A stretch of 64,000 nt of DNA from Neurospora tetrasperma FGSC 2508 (taxonomy: Eukaryota; Ascomycota; Sordariomycetes; Sordariales; Sordariaceae): contig NW_009799101.1 in assembly GCF_000213175.1 (NCBI RefSeq), forward strand, positions 1,079,744-1,143,743. The letters are read 5' to 3'. The position numbers and the translations under genes are program-made. Shown one piece after another: positions 42,342 through 54,231 of the stretch. Every line of letters begins with the position of its first letter. The stretch's first letter is position 1. The notes beneath the pieces were generated by a model that was not told the DNA's origin, did not search any database, and saw only the letters and a list, made by a program, of their open reading frames with translations.

Positions 42342-45300
42342 GCGATGAGTCTTTTCCCCCCGTGACCTGACCATTGCAAGCTCATGCACTGGGCTTGAAC
42401 TCTACTTTGACAGCTCTTCATCTTGTCTCGAGATTCGTGCGAATTGAAGAATGACTTTGAAAATCCCAACAAAGTTGTAGCGGTTTGCAATTGCGGGGAA
42501 GAGAAAAAACTTCAACGCTCACATGCACATCGCATTGGCTGTACGTACATGTGTACACTAACCGTGTAGGCAACGCTCTCCGGATCAAAACGTTTATGCC
42601 TGGGGCCTGGCCTTGCCTTGCTCCTCACCACCCTTGCTTGGTCCTGACGCTTTGGTGCGATCCTGCTTCTCCAGGCTCTTGTCTTGTACCTAGATCTCTG
42701 TAACTGGCTATCACGCAAGATATTTCCCGGCTTGGTATGACTCTCAAAGCTTTTGTTTCGGATGCAGGAAATCGTTGACATCAACAGCCTAAACCGGCAT
42801 CAAGGTGTTTCTGCCTGAGCTTTGGCCTGTGTCTTCCTGTTTGCTGTGCCTGAATCGCGACACCTCAAGCCAAACAGGGCAAAAGTTCTCCCAGGGTCTG
42901 ATGAACGATTTGAGAGTCGAATCTACGCCATCTCAAAGAAGCTCATTGCAAGAAAACAAAGGCCGGGAAATTTTCCAGCACTTTCACGTGTAGTGTAATC
43001 GCCTGCCTTGTTGCTTACCGCAAATCAAGCGAGCATTGCGCCAAGATCCGCGGCGTATGTTGTACAACCTCTTCTCCCCTTGTCTCCCCGGATTTCCCAT
43101 CTCTTCACTTTCCACATTCGCTCTAGCTTTCAGCCCGGCATTATCTTATCAACCTTCAGACCCCCCCTCTTTCTCCGCTTATACACTGTTGTCACGCCCC
43201 GTAGCCCGCTATGAATCATACCGACTCTTACCGGCTCCCGCGAACCGAAAAACTCGCGATAGTTACCTACTTGTGGTTACCGTCCTTTCTTCGGTGCCTC
43301 GGAACCGACACCGACCTATCAACCGGCCGAAGTTGGGAATGTGAATCATCTTGATTCAAGAAAAGAAGCGAAGTACAACTCCGGGAGGTACACGTGTAAG
43401 TCACACACACACACGCTGCACTCGCTTTCTCATCACTTTTACCAGTCGCTTCGCTGCCTGGATGGCCAAGAATGTCTCAATGCTGCCGCGATTACAAAGA
43501 CCTTTCAGGCATCCTTCTTATCGTAATCGCGACATTTGCTTACTCCAACTTCAACCTCGAACTTTGTGTGGTTGACAGATTTATTTTATTTCATTTTTCT
43601 TCAAAAAAAATCAAAAAAAATGACCGATTTTCGGACCTGTCGCATACCTAGTGTACATGTTCGTTAATTGGGTACCCAGGTTCTCGGTTCTAGTATACTA
43701 GACCAGATGTCTTCCGAACTCCCCGCAACCTTTTAGACACTGAATGAATAGCTAGGCATAGATCCAAAAGGCATCAACAGATCCACTGCCGTGTGTTTTC
43801 ATTTGGAAATAGCATACTCACAGCTTGAAAACACCTTGAGGAAATTGGCCCAGAGGTCTCGAGCTAACAATCAAACCAGCATTAGATAGACTGTACCAAT
43901 GCTGAGGCATGTATCACATAAACCGTCACACAGCACAGCAGCTTTCTGCACATGACAAACTTGACAGCTTCCGTACACTACAGTTGGGCATGTAATGCAC
44001 AACTACCTTCCACTTTACATACCTCTACATGTTATATCTCCGTCGCAGTCAGGCATCGGTGCTTCAGCATATTTTGTTTTTGTTTTGACGAACCGACAAC
44101 AGAAAAAAAAACAAGAGGACAACGAACACTGCACAAAAATCAAGTGCAACACTGCAGTGCCAGCCACTACCATAAACTTGGTTACGCAATTGATCTTCGG
44201 CTTAGTTTTTCTTGTCACTTTCTTGTTTGTTTACACTACTTACTGGATGAGGCTGACACGCAACGACTGGCACAAAAGGGCACCGGTTACTTTCTCCGCC
44301 TATTTTGTAGTACATACCAAGTATACTATGTACTACTGTACCCTAACAATTTGAGTTTTCGTTATTGCCGGTAGGGTATATGTATGTAGGATGCATCGTG
44401 AAACTCGGGGTCGCGGTCGCGGAGCCTAACGGACTGGGAGGACCTGAGTGTCACAGGAACACAACTCCGCGACCTTAGATAGACCCTTTCTTGATAAGGC
44501 CTGCACCCGCCTGCCCTCGCTCCATGCCATCCCGAACCGACGAAGCGGCGGCAAGCTGAATGGTTGTGGGGACTTTTTAGGGACTGAAAAAAGAGGCGAA
44601 GCCCCCGGGCGCGCGTCAAGCGAAGCCTACGAAGACAGGGAATTTGATACTACCTCTGCATAGTAAAGTGGATGGAAAGGAGGAGCATATGACAACAGCC
44701 CAGAGCTGCCCAGAGCTGCCCAGCAGCAGTCCCAAGTAAACCAAGCAAAAAGGCCAAGAGAAAGTCTATAGTGTACGACAACTAAATGAATGACAAATGT
44801 CAAGTCAGAAAAAAAGTCGGAAAGTCGTAAGAAATTATCGCCGATGGGGGCCGGGGCGTGTCGTCTCGATCTACCCGCCACGGCACCGTTCCCCCATCGC
44901 GTTTATCGGCAAAGGTAGGTTTCGCAAGGTTTCGCTATCGCGTACTGTGTAGTGTGTAGTGTAAGTATATCCCGATACAGGAACCAGGAGGAAAGAAAAA
45001 GTGGTGATGTCAATTGAGGTCATCCATCCATCCATCCATCCATTCCTTCGTTCTAGGGGTCCTCCTCCTCCGCTTCCTTCTTTCTCCCCCCTCCCCATAT
45101 TTTGGGTAGGTATGTTTCTTTCCATTACCCGTTGAATAACCGGTCAGGTAGGTAGGTTGGCTGCCCACCCAATAAGCACACTTACACTCCTCCGTCGCTT
45201 GTCATCGATAAGCAGGAACCAACTGGACCCCTAGACTAGGTAGACTGCACACACTACATCGAATAGAGATGAAATTTCCAGACACATGACGGGGACTTTT

Positions 45301-46454
45301 TGGGGATATAGGTAGGACGAACAGGAAGAATCGGAAACTAAAAAGTCAACGGTAGGGACTGAAGGGTTCATTCACAGTACAAGCAAGTTGACATACATCG
45401 ATGCATAAAAAGGTAAGACTCTGTTTGGCGACTGATTTACTACACTACACGGACGCACACCCAGGAACAAAGATGATTGTCGCAAATGTTTTTCTTTGTG
45501 TAGCTAAAGTTGGATATTGATTGAATTCTGACGAGAATGATGAAAGATGATTAATTTCGGCGATTGCAAGCCACGCACCTTAGCGTACCGACCGCTACAA
45601 ACTCCGATTTCCCAAACCGTTACACCGATCGGGATCGGCTTGTAACTGAGTGACTCTTTGTCCCCATCGGATCTCCCGAAAATCAATCATCTTGCTCCGT
45701 TTTGCAATTATCGCAAATAGTAACATGTGAATCATTTCCTGGTCCTATTGATCATTGAATCACTGATCATCACCATGACATAGATTTGGCACGATTGGAA
45801 TGAATGCACACTTGGTTTTCCGAAGAAAAACGGTTCGCTGTTATTTGCTCCGAGACAAGTCGGAATTGAGCTGCGAAGTGCCGGTAGCTATGAGATCATG
45901 GCTTCCCCATCCGACCCAAGAAGACCCTGAATTCCCCACTCAACCAAAAACACCACACTGCCGTGGTGATGGGAGCGGGTACAGTCCAATACAGCAATTG
46001 TGCGATAGCGATACAAGTTCCAAAGTGTAGTGAAATGCCCAAAGCTCCAATTGCCATTTGCCCTACAAACTGTTTGTATGTTCTCGTTTGTGTGTCTCCC
46101 AATACTCCATTTCCAATTCCGTGACCATAGAAACACAGACCATTATGAGTAGTGATTTCGAGAGAGAGTAGAGAAAAAGAGCAAACATATAAGTCTGGTC
46201 CATGATGATATGTGGGAAAAAAACGCTGTTCGCTTGATGATGGTAGAAACTCCCGTAGTCCCAATCCTATTCCAATCCGATTCAATCTTCCCAATTGCCC
46301 CGATGCATGCCAAGTGAAATGTGGTATCATCGTAAAAATACAAAATGCAAAAATGTAAAACGCCGTTGCCCAATGCAGAAGAGTGCTATGCAAGATAATG
46401 AGGAATCATTGTAGAACAAGGAAAAGTGTATGCGTGTGTGTGATGGGGAAGTCT
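42342..46454. other. Long stretch without a supported gene
   Basis: About 4.1 kb. Short open frames only. It contains a (CATC)n repeat at 45021-45041 and a minus-strand open frame at 45896-46393 that is probably 3' UTR of the next gene. Confidence 0.5.
45021..45041. repeat. (CATC)5 microsatellite
   Basis: Five units of CATC in an intergenic region. Confidence 0.9.
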
Positions 46455-47393
46455 TTAGTACATCCCTATCGGCGACACAAGTGTCGGACCACGGCTTGGT
46501 AGGTAGTAGCCCTGGTTGTGGGTGTAAAAGGCATCCTTGTCTTGTTCTGGTTGATCTTCCTCGTCGTCTCCTGGTTGCTCTCCCGCTTGCTTTTCGGGCG
46601 ACGTTGATGAGAATGTGGAGAGGATGGTGGTGGGCGGCGATGGTGGCATGTGCTCGTCTTCTGAAGAGTCCGAGTCGAGATCGAGTTCTGGTGGCGACGC
46701 AGAGTGCGAAGGACTCCTCTGCAGGGCGAGGTGGGTGTAGTCCTCGTCGTCGTCCTCCTCATCCTCCTCCATGTCTTGGTCGTAGTTGTAGAATTGGTGC
46801 AGCGGTGCTTGCATCGAGTACCGATGAAGGCTGCCGCTGCTGTGTGAGGGTATCCTCCTGAGGGGGACGGCATCGGCCATCTCGACGTCCTCATCCTCGT
46901 CACAGTCCTCCTCGTCGTCCTCGCTCAGATCGCTGTCCGAATCGGAATCCGAGTCGCTGTACTCGGCATCCTCGGCTTGCCAGTCGTGCTCGGGCTCCCG
47001 GACCACCGTGTCGGCCCATTGGATGTGACGTTCTTCGCTGCGGCTGTTGGAGGCGCCGCGGACGGATTGGTTGAACCATGATTCTTGTTCCCTTTCGGCA
47101 TCGGCGAGCTCGACCATCAATGAGTCGAGAAGGTTGGCGTGTCCGACCAGGAGGCGGAGGTTGTGATCGGGGCGGGCAGCTTCCGAAGAAAGCTTTGCCC
47201 TTGCCTTGTGGGCAAGATAGTATGTTTGTGTGATGGACATCTTCTTGGGCTTGATGAATGAAGTATGCAGAGTACTAATAGTGGATGTGGTAGGATATGT
47301 CGATGCACTGGTAGAGAGAGTGCCTACTGGTTGTGGCCTCGATGGTGGTGGTGATGTTGTGGTTGCGGTGTGAGTGGTGGTGGTGGAAGACAT
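46455..47393 (-). CDS. Conserved acidic fungal protein of unknown function
   Basis: One exon, 312 aa, from ATG 47393 (MSSTTTTHTATTTSPP). The frame is open upstream but that part looks like leader. The conserved core is MSITQTYYLAHKARAKLSSE followed by AARPDHNLRLLVGHANLLDS and LMVELADAEREQESWF (about residues 50-110). I associate this segment with a widespread ascomycete protein of unknown role. The rest is low in complexity: (DS)n and Asp/Glu tracts, Ser-Pro pairs, and a Pro/Gly/Tyr-rich end (NQGYYLPSRGP). No membrane segment or catalytic motif. The acidic tracts suggest a nuclear or regulatory protein, but that is a guess. Confidence 0.75.
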   Translation of the reverse strand: MSSTTTTHTATTTSPPPSRPQPVGTLSTSASTYPTTSTISTLHTSFIKPKKMSITQTYYLAHKARAKLSSEAARPDHNLRLLVGHANLLDSLMVELADAEREQESWFNQSVRGASNSRSEERHIQWADTVVREPEHDWQAEDAEYSDSDSDSDSDLSEDDEEDCDEDEDVEMADAVPLRRIPSHSSGSLHRYSMQAPLHQFYNYDQDMEEDEEDDDEDYTHLALQRSPSHSASPPELDLDSDSSEDEHMPPSPPTTILSTFSSTSPEKQAGEQPGDDEEDQPEQDKDAFYTHNQGYYLPSRGPTLVSPIGMY

Positions 47394-50300
47394 GGTTCTT
47401 TTTTTTTCTCTCTCCTCGGAGGGCAGGATCGGGGGCAGCTTTTCTCTAATACTAATATTTGGGTTGGGGCCTGGTGCGTTTTCGCGTCTCGGTTCTTGGT
47501 TTGAGTGACTCAAGACAGGGGTCAAGCCGATTGCGGGCCCGTCAGGTACTGAGGGCGTGAGGTGTGAGTGTAAAGGGCGTGCGGGTGGGCGTGGGCGGCG
47601 TTCAGGCAGGCGGACCAGGACCAGGGGTGAGGGGTGTGTCTTGATACAGCAAGCCAAGTCCGTTGTTGTTCGCTGTCGCTGGCGTTGGTACCGTTATCAG
47701 GTCTGCAAGAACCATGCACTCCAAAACAGACGGCAGCAGTCGCGACGAGTCTCGTTCAGCGTGTGAGTGGATAGTGAAAAGACGGGTACTGTGAGGATGG
47801 GGCCTGAGAGTGGAATCCGTGATTGCGAAAGTGGAATCGGGCGTGGCTTTGGACGGCTTTCGAAGGTCACTGGGTGCTCAAAACTTTCACACGATAATTT
47901 CAAGTTCAAAAGATCTTGATGATAGCAAAACAGAAGAGCCAGCGCGAAGCCCGACGATAGATCCTGGGGATGTGCTTCCTTTTGTAAACCTTCAGTCTGA
48001 CCCTTCGTTGGGGTGCTTTCTCCGGTCAGAGACACTCCAGGACACCGCAAGGTCATCAGCACAAGGGTGATGCGTCCATCCGCAGCAGCAGCTGACGAAA
48101 ACCGAGAAGCCGTCAAGCCGACTTTTGGAGATTGTGTACGTACCTGTGAAAGATACGTACCGCTGGTACTACCTTACGTACACCCCCCTGTTGTATTGCA
48201 TTTGGAGGTGGTCGGCTTTTTGAACACGCCCTGGCGCCGCCCTTTCCAACAGCCAGCCCAGACACCTGAGACTTTTGTCCATCGGCGGCGGCGGTGAAGC
48301 GCACATTTCACGATCCGAGCTCTGGACTTTCTGCTTGGAGTGAGGACGGGGGCTCGGCCGCCTCGGTTTTTGGCTCGTCTCTCATCCCTGCCCATCTTTT
48401 GTCTGGCCGCAACTTTTTCGTTGCAAACCTTAAACTCCACCGCTCGGGCACGCTGCCGGTTTGGCTCCTGTCAATCATGTGCGCCCCGACGTTGCAAGCT
48501 TCATCACGTACATTTGTTGAAACGAACTGGTATCATTTTGGTGGTTAGGCCTTGTTACCGTTTCAAGAATCAAATCTAAACCCCGCGTCCCTTTGTCGCA
48601 ATGGTTGTGAATGGAACCGACGGAGTTAAGGTGGTTTGTAATCACCGTCCCGATCTGAGTGGTACATTTGCTTATGTAGCAGTACACCACTAGTCTATCG
48701 TGGATGCCTTCCAGGGATTTCTCAGCGACGTCTGTCGGGTTCTTTTTTTTCGCAGGCATCAGAGAAGCCGCTCTGCAATATCACAATCTTTGAACCGGTT
48801 GACGCATTCAATCTGATTTTTAAGCAATACATACAAAACCCGCTGGCCTGGATATTCACACGTGCTATATCCCGCTCAAGCTGAAAATTTCTTTTGACAG
48901 CGACGGTTTGGAAACACCGAGATAATCCCATGACGCATCTCATTTTTTGTAAATCGGCTTCTTTCGCGACGCCGGCGTTCTCACTGCGTTATCTTATCTA
49001 CCATACAGCACCAAGCTTTGCTTTCCGGTGTATTCCCTCGACTTCCCGAATTCAACACAATTATCGACAGGGTATCCCAACAGATCCATCCACCTACGAA
49101 AAACCCATGGGAAAAAAATTTAAAAAAAAATTTCTTGCAGGTACCCAATTCCCACTTTTGAATCCTTCTAGGCTGTGGGTTTTTCTTTACCTCCTCCACC
49201 CGTTCTTGCAGGAACCTGCGACACTAGTTTGTGCGGCTACCGAGCAAAAGAATGATGTTGTTCAGGGCGACTGACTACGGGCACACCTCATCATGTAAGG
49301 AGATGACGATGAGGTTGGACAGGCCCTGGGCGGAGCTCGAGGCGGGCCAGCGGCCAGGCAAGCGGCCAACAACACCAAGAACACCAACAAGCCAAGCCGT
49401 ATCAAAGCTGTCGCAAGCACCGGACACTAACAGCTCCACGTCATGAAACAACATTGAGGGGTCTTTAAGCCGTTGCGAATAGAGACACTGCAGCAGCCTC
49501 GTTCATACTCCCGCGGCGTAGACAAGGACATACACATCGATCGGCCAGCAAAGAAAACAAAATGCGTTGTTGGTCTGCTGACCGAAACCCCAGTTAACAC
49601 CATAGGGCCAAGTCCAACTTGGCGCCTTGGACGTTGTATAATCTCCAGCAATCAACTCTGTGCACACACGAAGGAATATGTTGGTTTTAACTTTCGTACA
49701 CGCTTCCCATTTCCTTTTTTGAACCAACCATCCATTGGCTCCGTATTCCAGACACTGCCACCAGCAAATATTTGGCAGCTAGCAGCACAGTTTCATGACT
49801 TGTTGTTGCTGAGGTGTAGCCAGGACAAGCCTTGGTTGTCATGTCAGTTGCCGTTGTGCCTATCCGCAGGCGGTGAAGGAAGTCCATCTCGAAGCAAGCA
49901 GCTTGAATCCTTCGCTGCATGAGGCGCCCTGCCACAGAGACAAGAGGATGCCATCATGCGAAACACACACAATATATCGATCACAGGCTAGTACACATTT
50001 GTATCGCCGGTTCCGTTGTGTGGGCGACGAGCATCGGCGGCGGGGGAGGAAAAGCAGCCTGGAAATTAGAGTTCGGGGCCGCGATCGTAACGCCGAAACC
50101 CATGCTGACTGCCAGTCGCAGTGTGTAAACTACATCGGTACATACCACCTCTGCTGGTGTCCACGGGGGTGAGGGGTGAGGGGAGTGTTGAGTCGTTACC
50201 GGGACTCGTGAGTGAGTGGACACCGCGGAAGGAATGGATGCTGCCGTGATCAACAACGGGGCGCCGATGAGTCGCACGAAAAGAAACCGCCGTTCATCTG

Positions 50301-53300
50301 GCTTATTTTTTTCTCTTCTTCTCTTTCCCTCGAAACCGAATTGTGTGGGGAGCGAAAGGATCGCCTCGGCTTTCAACCCGTGAGTGTGGAAGCGACGGGA
50401 GTGGGCGGGTACAGGCCTGGCGCGAAACCTTGCACAACTCCCCGCTCTGTGCCTGCCACAAGGCAAAATTGCTCCTCTTTGCGCAATAGGTGGCCAGTGC
50501 GCAGCAAGCATTTGGCGGAGCTTTGGCAAGCGCGGGCCAAGCTGGAGCCTGAACAGATCACTGTGAGCTCTGCCATTGGACGATTTACTTGGACCCCACT
50601 CATAGGGCTGAGAAGGAAAGAGCGATAAAGTCGGAGACGGAAGGAGGGATCGGAACCCTCACTTCCATCCCCTCTCACTCGCTGCGGAGTGCGGAGGGAA
50701 GTCTCAGCCCCATGGAGATCATCTCACATCATTATGTTTTTCCCATGAACTCATTCTCATTCTCCAGGACTTAACGGTGTCCCGGCCCCAGGCTAAGTAC
50801 AACAGTCTTCTACCAACCAAGCTCCGCTCAAAGCCGGCGATACGGGCAACCGTGGCTTAGCAGGCCAACAACGGACGAGTGAACGGTCCAATAACACAAA
50901 ACACGATGCCATGGCTTGACCGCTGCGAAGGCTGTATCCGTAAGCTTGACGATAGTCACTACGGATCTGCTACTCGTTGTACAACCAAGAGAAACAAAAT
51001 AGGGGAAGTCTAGGAAGCCAAGAGCCTGAAGCTTACCTAACTTTCCGTTCGAGGTTCACTGCACGCAACGTTAACCTGTGAGCCTGCGTAACCACACCCC
51101 TCTACAGAGACCCCTCAAAAAGGGCTTGCCCGATGCGTCATTCGTCGGCGTTGTATCAGAGTCGCTGCTAGAAAATCGCCAAATCGCATCCCGCAATCGC
51201 TGGGCCCGTTGGTTTGGTCAGTCGGCGAGATGATGCGATGCTGTCCAACCAAACTCGACGTTGCCGCTGACAAAACTCGGGGCTGTGCAACTGCAACTGC
51301 CAGCGCATTTGAAAAGCGTTGACGTGCTTTTGCAAGTACCGAACGGATGTGGGAGTGGGAGGCACAGGGTTTGCGGAGTGGGACGGCAATGGTCATTTCC
51401 CATACATACGCATCAACATGTCATGAAGACTTGACAAGTGACAAATATCACTATGGTGTTTGGTCCTATACGCAGATCGTCCGAGGGTAGGACTATTCAC
51501 TAATAAATCAGCATTATCTTTCCAATCCTGTATTTGTCAATCGTCACCGATACCACGAAACCCAGGAGCCAAGCATCGTCGAGAACCTCGATGTCCCGCC
51601 ATGTGTCAATGTCCCCCCAGCTTCCGTGGGGACACGGATTTAGGATGAGTCGAAGACAAGGGTGGTGACGAACTCGGTGGGTTACAGCCGAGCACAAGAA
51701 GCTCCTCGCATGTCAGCCAATCCCCATGTCAGCACTCAGCATATGTACCTTTGACAAATATTGCTGCCTTGTCCGAAACGGATGGAAGCTGAGCAGGAAG
51801 AAGACGCCTTGGAATGGCTCGGCGCCCTTTTTCATGCCGTCTCCGATTGTCTGTAACCCCGAACGCCGAATATGGAATTGTTGATTACTTGACAACCCCA
51901 GACACCTGCCGCGGCTGTACTACCAACCACCACGCGCACCCATTTGCTTCGTCATCCTTGAACTGAGTGTTTCCCCAGCCTGTCGGGTTAAAAACACTCC
52001 ATGACCCCTAAAACCGCGCTTTGCAGAGCTCATTGGTGTTTGGATGCCTAGACATCCCGTCTTCCGTTCCGAGTCCGGGCGAGCACGGATAGTGAAATCC
52101 AAGATATTCCGCGAGTTTGCGGGAGACCACGGGATATTTACTCATCTTGTGACCTGGATGATTCCTGTTTTTACGTCTCATCGAACCGCCATTAAAGATC
52201 ACTCAATCCTGCTAGCCGATGAGCTTCGTGGGGAGCATGATTTCTCACAATGACTAATTTCTGTGCAACTCAGTGAGGAGGAGAAAGATAAGCGCGGACA
52301 CAGGCAAATTCAAGGTTCCCCACAAACTAAACATCCATTACACAAAGGGTAGGAAGTTCGTCTATCGGCTGTCGTCAAGAGGCATAGCAGAGCAGCCATT
52401 GGGGACAACACCGACGGCACAATAGACACACCTTCCCGTGTCCTCTCCGCGTCTACGGACCTACCACTGCTCGAGTGCCACACAAGCTCACAACAAGAAC
52501 CAAGAAGCTGTGCCATTGCGCGCCAAACCCGTGCCAGCCACCCAGCCGGCCCTAGTCCTAGCCCCCAAACTTCCCTTTCCTGAGTGACGCCGTATGTATA
52601 ACGAACGCCATATTGACACACGCCCCTTCCTATGCGCGCCCACTTCAACCAAACGCCAGTCCCAACCCTAGATTCGGTTTACCTCGCTACATTCCACTCC
52701 TGGGCCGCCCTAGCCGTTCCCTCGACGTATGTACCTTCTAGAAAAAGAGACGCCGCTGCGCCGTTTTGTCAAGGGTTCGTTAAGGGTCCTTGTGTCTCTG
52801 GTGCTGTGACATCCCTTGTACACTATACTACATACAGCGAGCGGTTCTCAGCCACGGTGGTGCATCCGCTCTTCCCGAACGGTTGGTTCTCTATACGACG
52901 ACGACCCTGCGTAAACTGCAGTATGTAAGTGTAGTGTAGTGTACAAGACAACGTTACGGACGTTGTCCCTGGGACTGGGACTGGGGCTGGGATTGGGGCT
53001 AACTTGGTGGGTTCTTACCAGGCTGCTGGGTTCGGTAGCGTTCGTTCGGCTGGACCACAGGAGGCAGCTATGTTCTGCTGGAAATAAGATACTAGCAAGG
53101 GCAGCCCCGAGTGTAGGCCTCATACATATTTGTTTACTTATTACCCCTTTGGGGTTTGGTTCCGGCTTGATATTGATTGGTTGAGAATCTATCGTAAGGA
53201 GTACCTGGCTAGGTTCAGTTGCACAGGTAGTGTAGAGCTGGAGAGGTGAATAAGTTGGTAAACACACCCCCTTCGCTACCTAAGCACCACCCCCGAGCGT

Positions 53301-54231
53301 ACCTACGACCAGAGCTCTCCTTCAACGAACGGCTGGTGTGTTGAAGAGGAGGCAAGTTGAAGCCATCTGGCAACTAGTGTAGGTAGGAGCTTGGAGCCAG
53401 GACGTAGGGGTTGGTGGGTACCAATTGAGGGTAATGAGGGAGCTTACCCGGGATTATTACCCCTAATATATACACATCGTACCTGTATTGATCGTTACTC
53501 CCTCCACGCAGACCTACACACACGCCTTTGCATTTAACGAAGTAGTTCATCTAGCACAGCATCGCATCTGGGGAAGCCAGGTAGGTACCACCGGTGCTAG
53601 CTCCGGAGTACCTAATGTAGGGATCTGTCCTCTCGTTCCTGCGTCTCAAAGTGCTTCAGCCGGTCGAGCATTTAGCTGAAGTGTAACACTCAGTCAGCCC
53701 TATAAGTAAGTATATTCTGGAACATCAAAAGCTTCATAATCTCAAGACGGAGGCGCCCAACTACCAACTTGGTTATGATCGATCCCTCGTCAACACCTCG
53801 TTATAAACTGATACCAGACCTCCCGTACTTTCCATGTCTTGACTCATGCTAAGCATGGGACGATGCTGCTGTCCCGCCCTGGAAGTGGAGATGAAGAGCA
53901 ATATTGGCTTTATCCCTGGCAACAAGGAGAAGAAAGGGGGAGGCGCTCAAAGAGGTACGGTATTCCGCTTGAGGTAAACAGTCCCTCTCGTCACGCTATC
54001 TCTCAAGAACAAACAAAACAAGTCAAATATGCACAAGGCAGTCTTCAAAACTCCAGATGGGTTTGCCACTTACACGTCGGCGGTATCTCACAAATCGCCT
54101 TCCTTTATGTATATGCTTCAACATATCTTCGCACGAGCTTCATCTATACAGTGTATTCCACTCGAGCTCTCTTGATCCCCTTTCAGAAAGTATGTAGGTA
54201 AGCACCATCTAAGTACTACTTGTTCCAAGAA
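47394..54231. other. Long gene-poor stretch
   Basis: About 6.8 kb without a supported gene; the promoter of the acidic protein lies at the left end. A minus-strand open frame at 49981-50511 (176 aa from its first ATG) is the longest but has no recognisable domain. A degenerate (CTGGGA)n tract lies at 52969-53000. No transposon ends or RNA genes were seen. Confidence 0.5.
52969..53000. repeat. Degenerate (CTGGGA)n minisatellite
   Basis: Five units of CTGGGA or close variants in tandem. Confidence 0.8.

Noticed and set aside
45896-46393. 165-codon minus-strand open frame downstream of the acidic protein
   Set aside because: It lies where the 3' UTR of 46455-47393 is expected, has AT-rich third positions and no recognisable motif.
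49981-50529. 182-codon minus-strand open frame
   Set aside because: Pro/Arg/Ser-rich without domain; upstream frames overlap equally. Left as a note in the intergenic entry.
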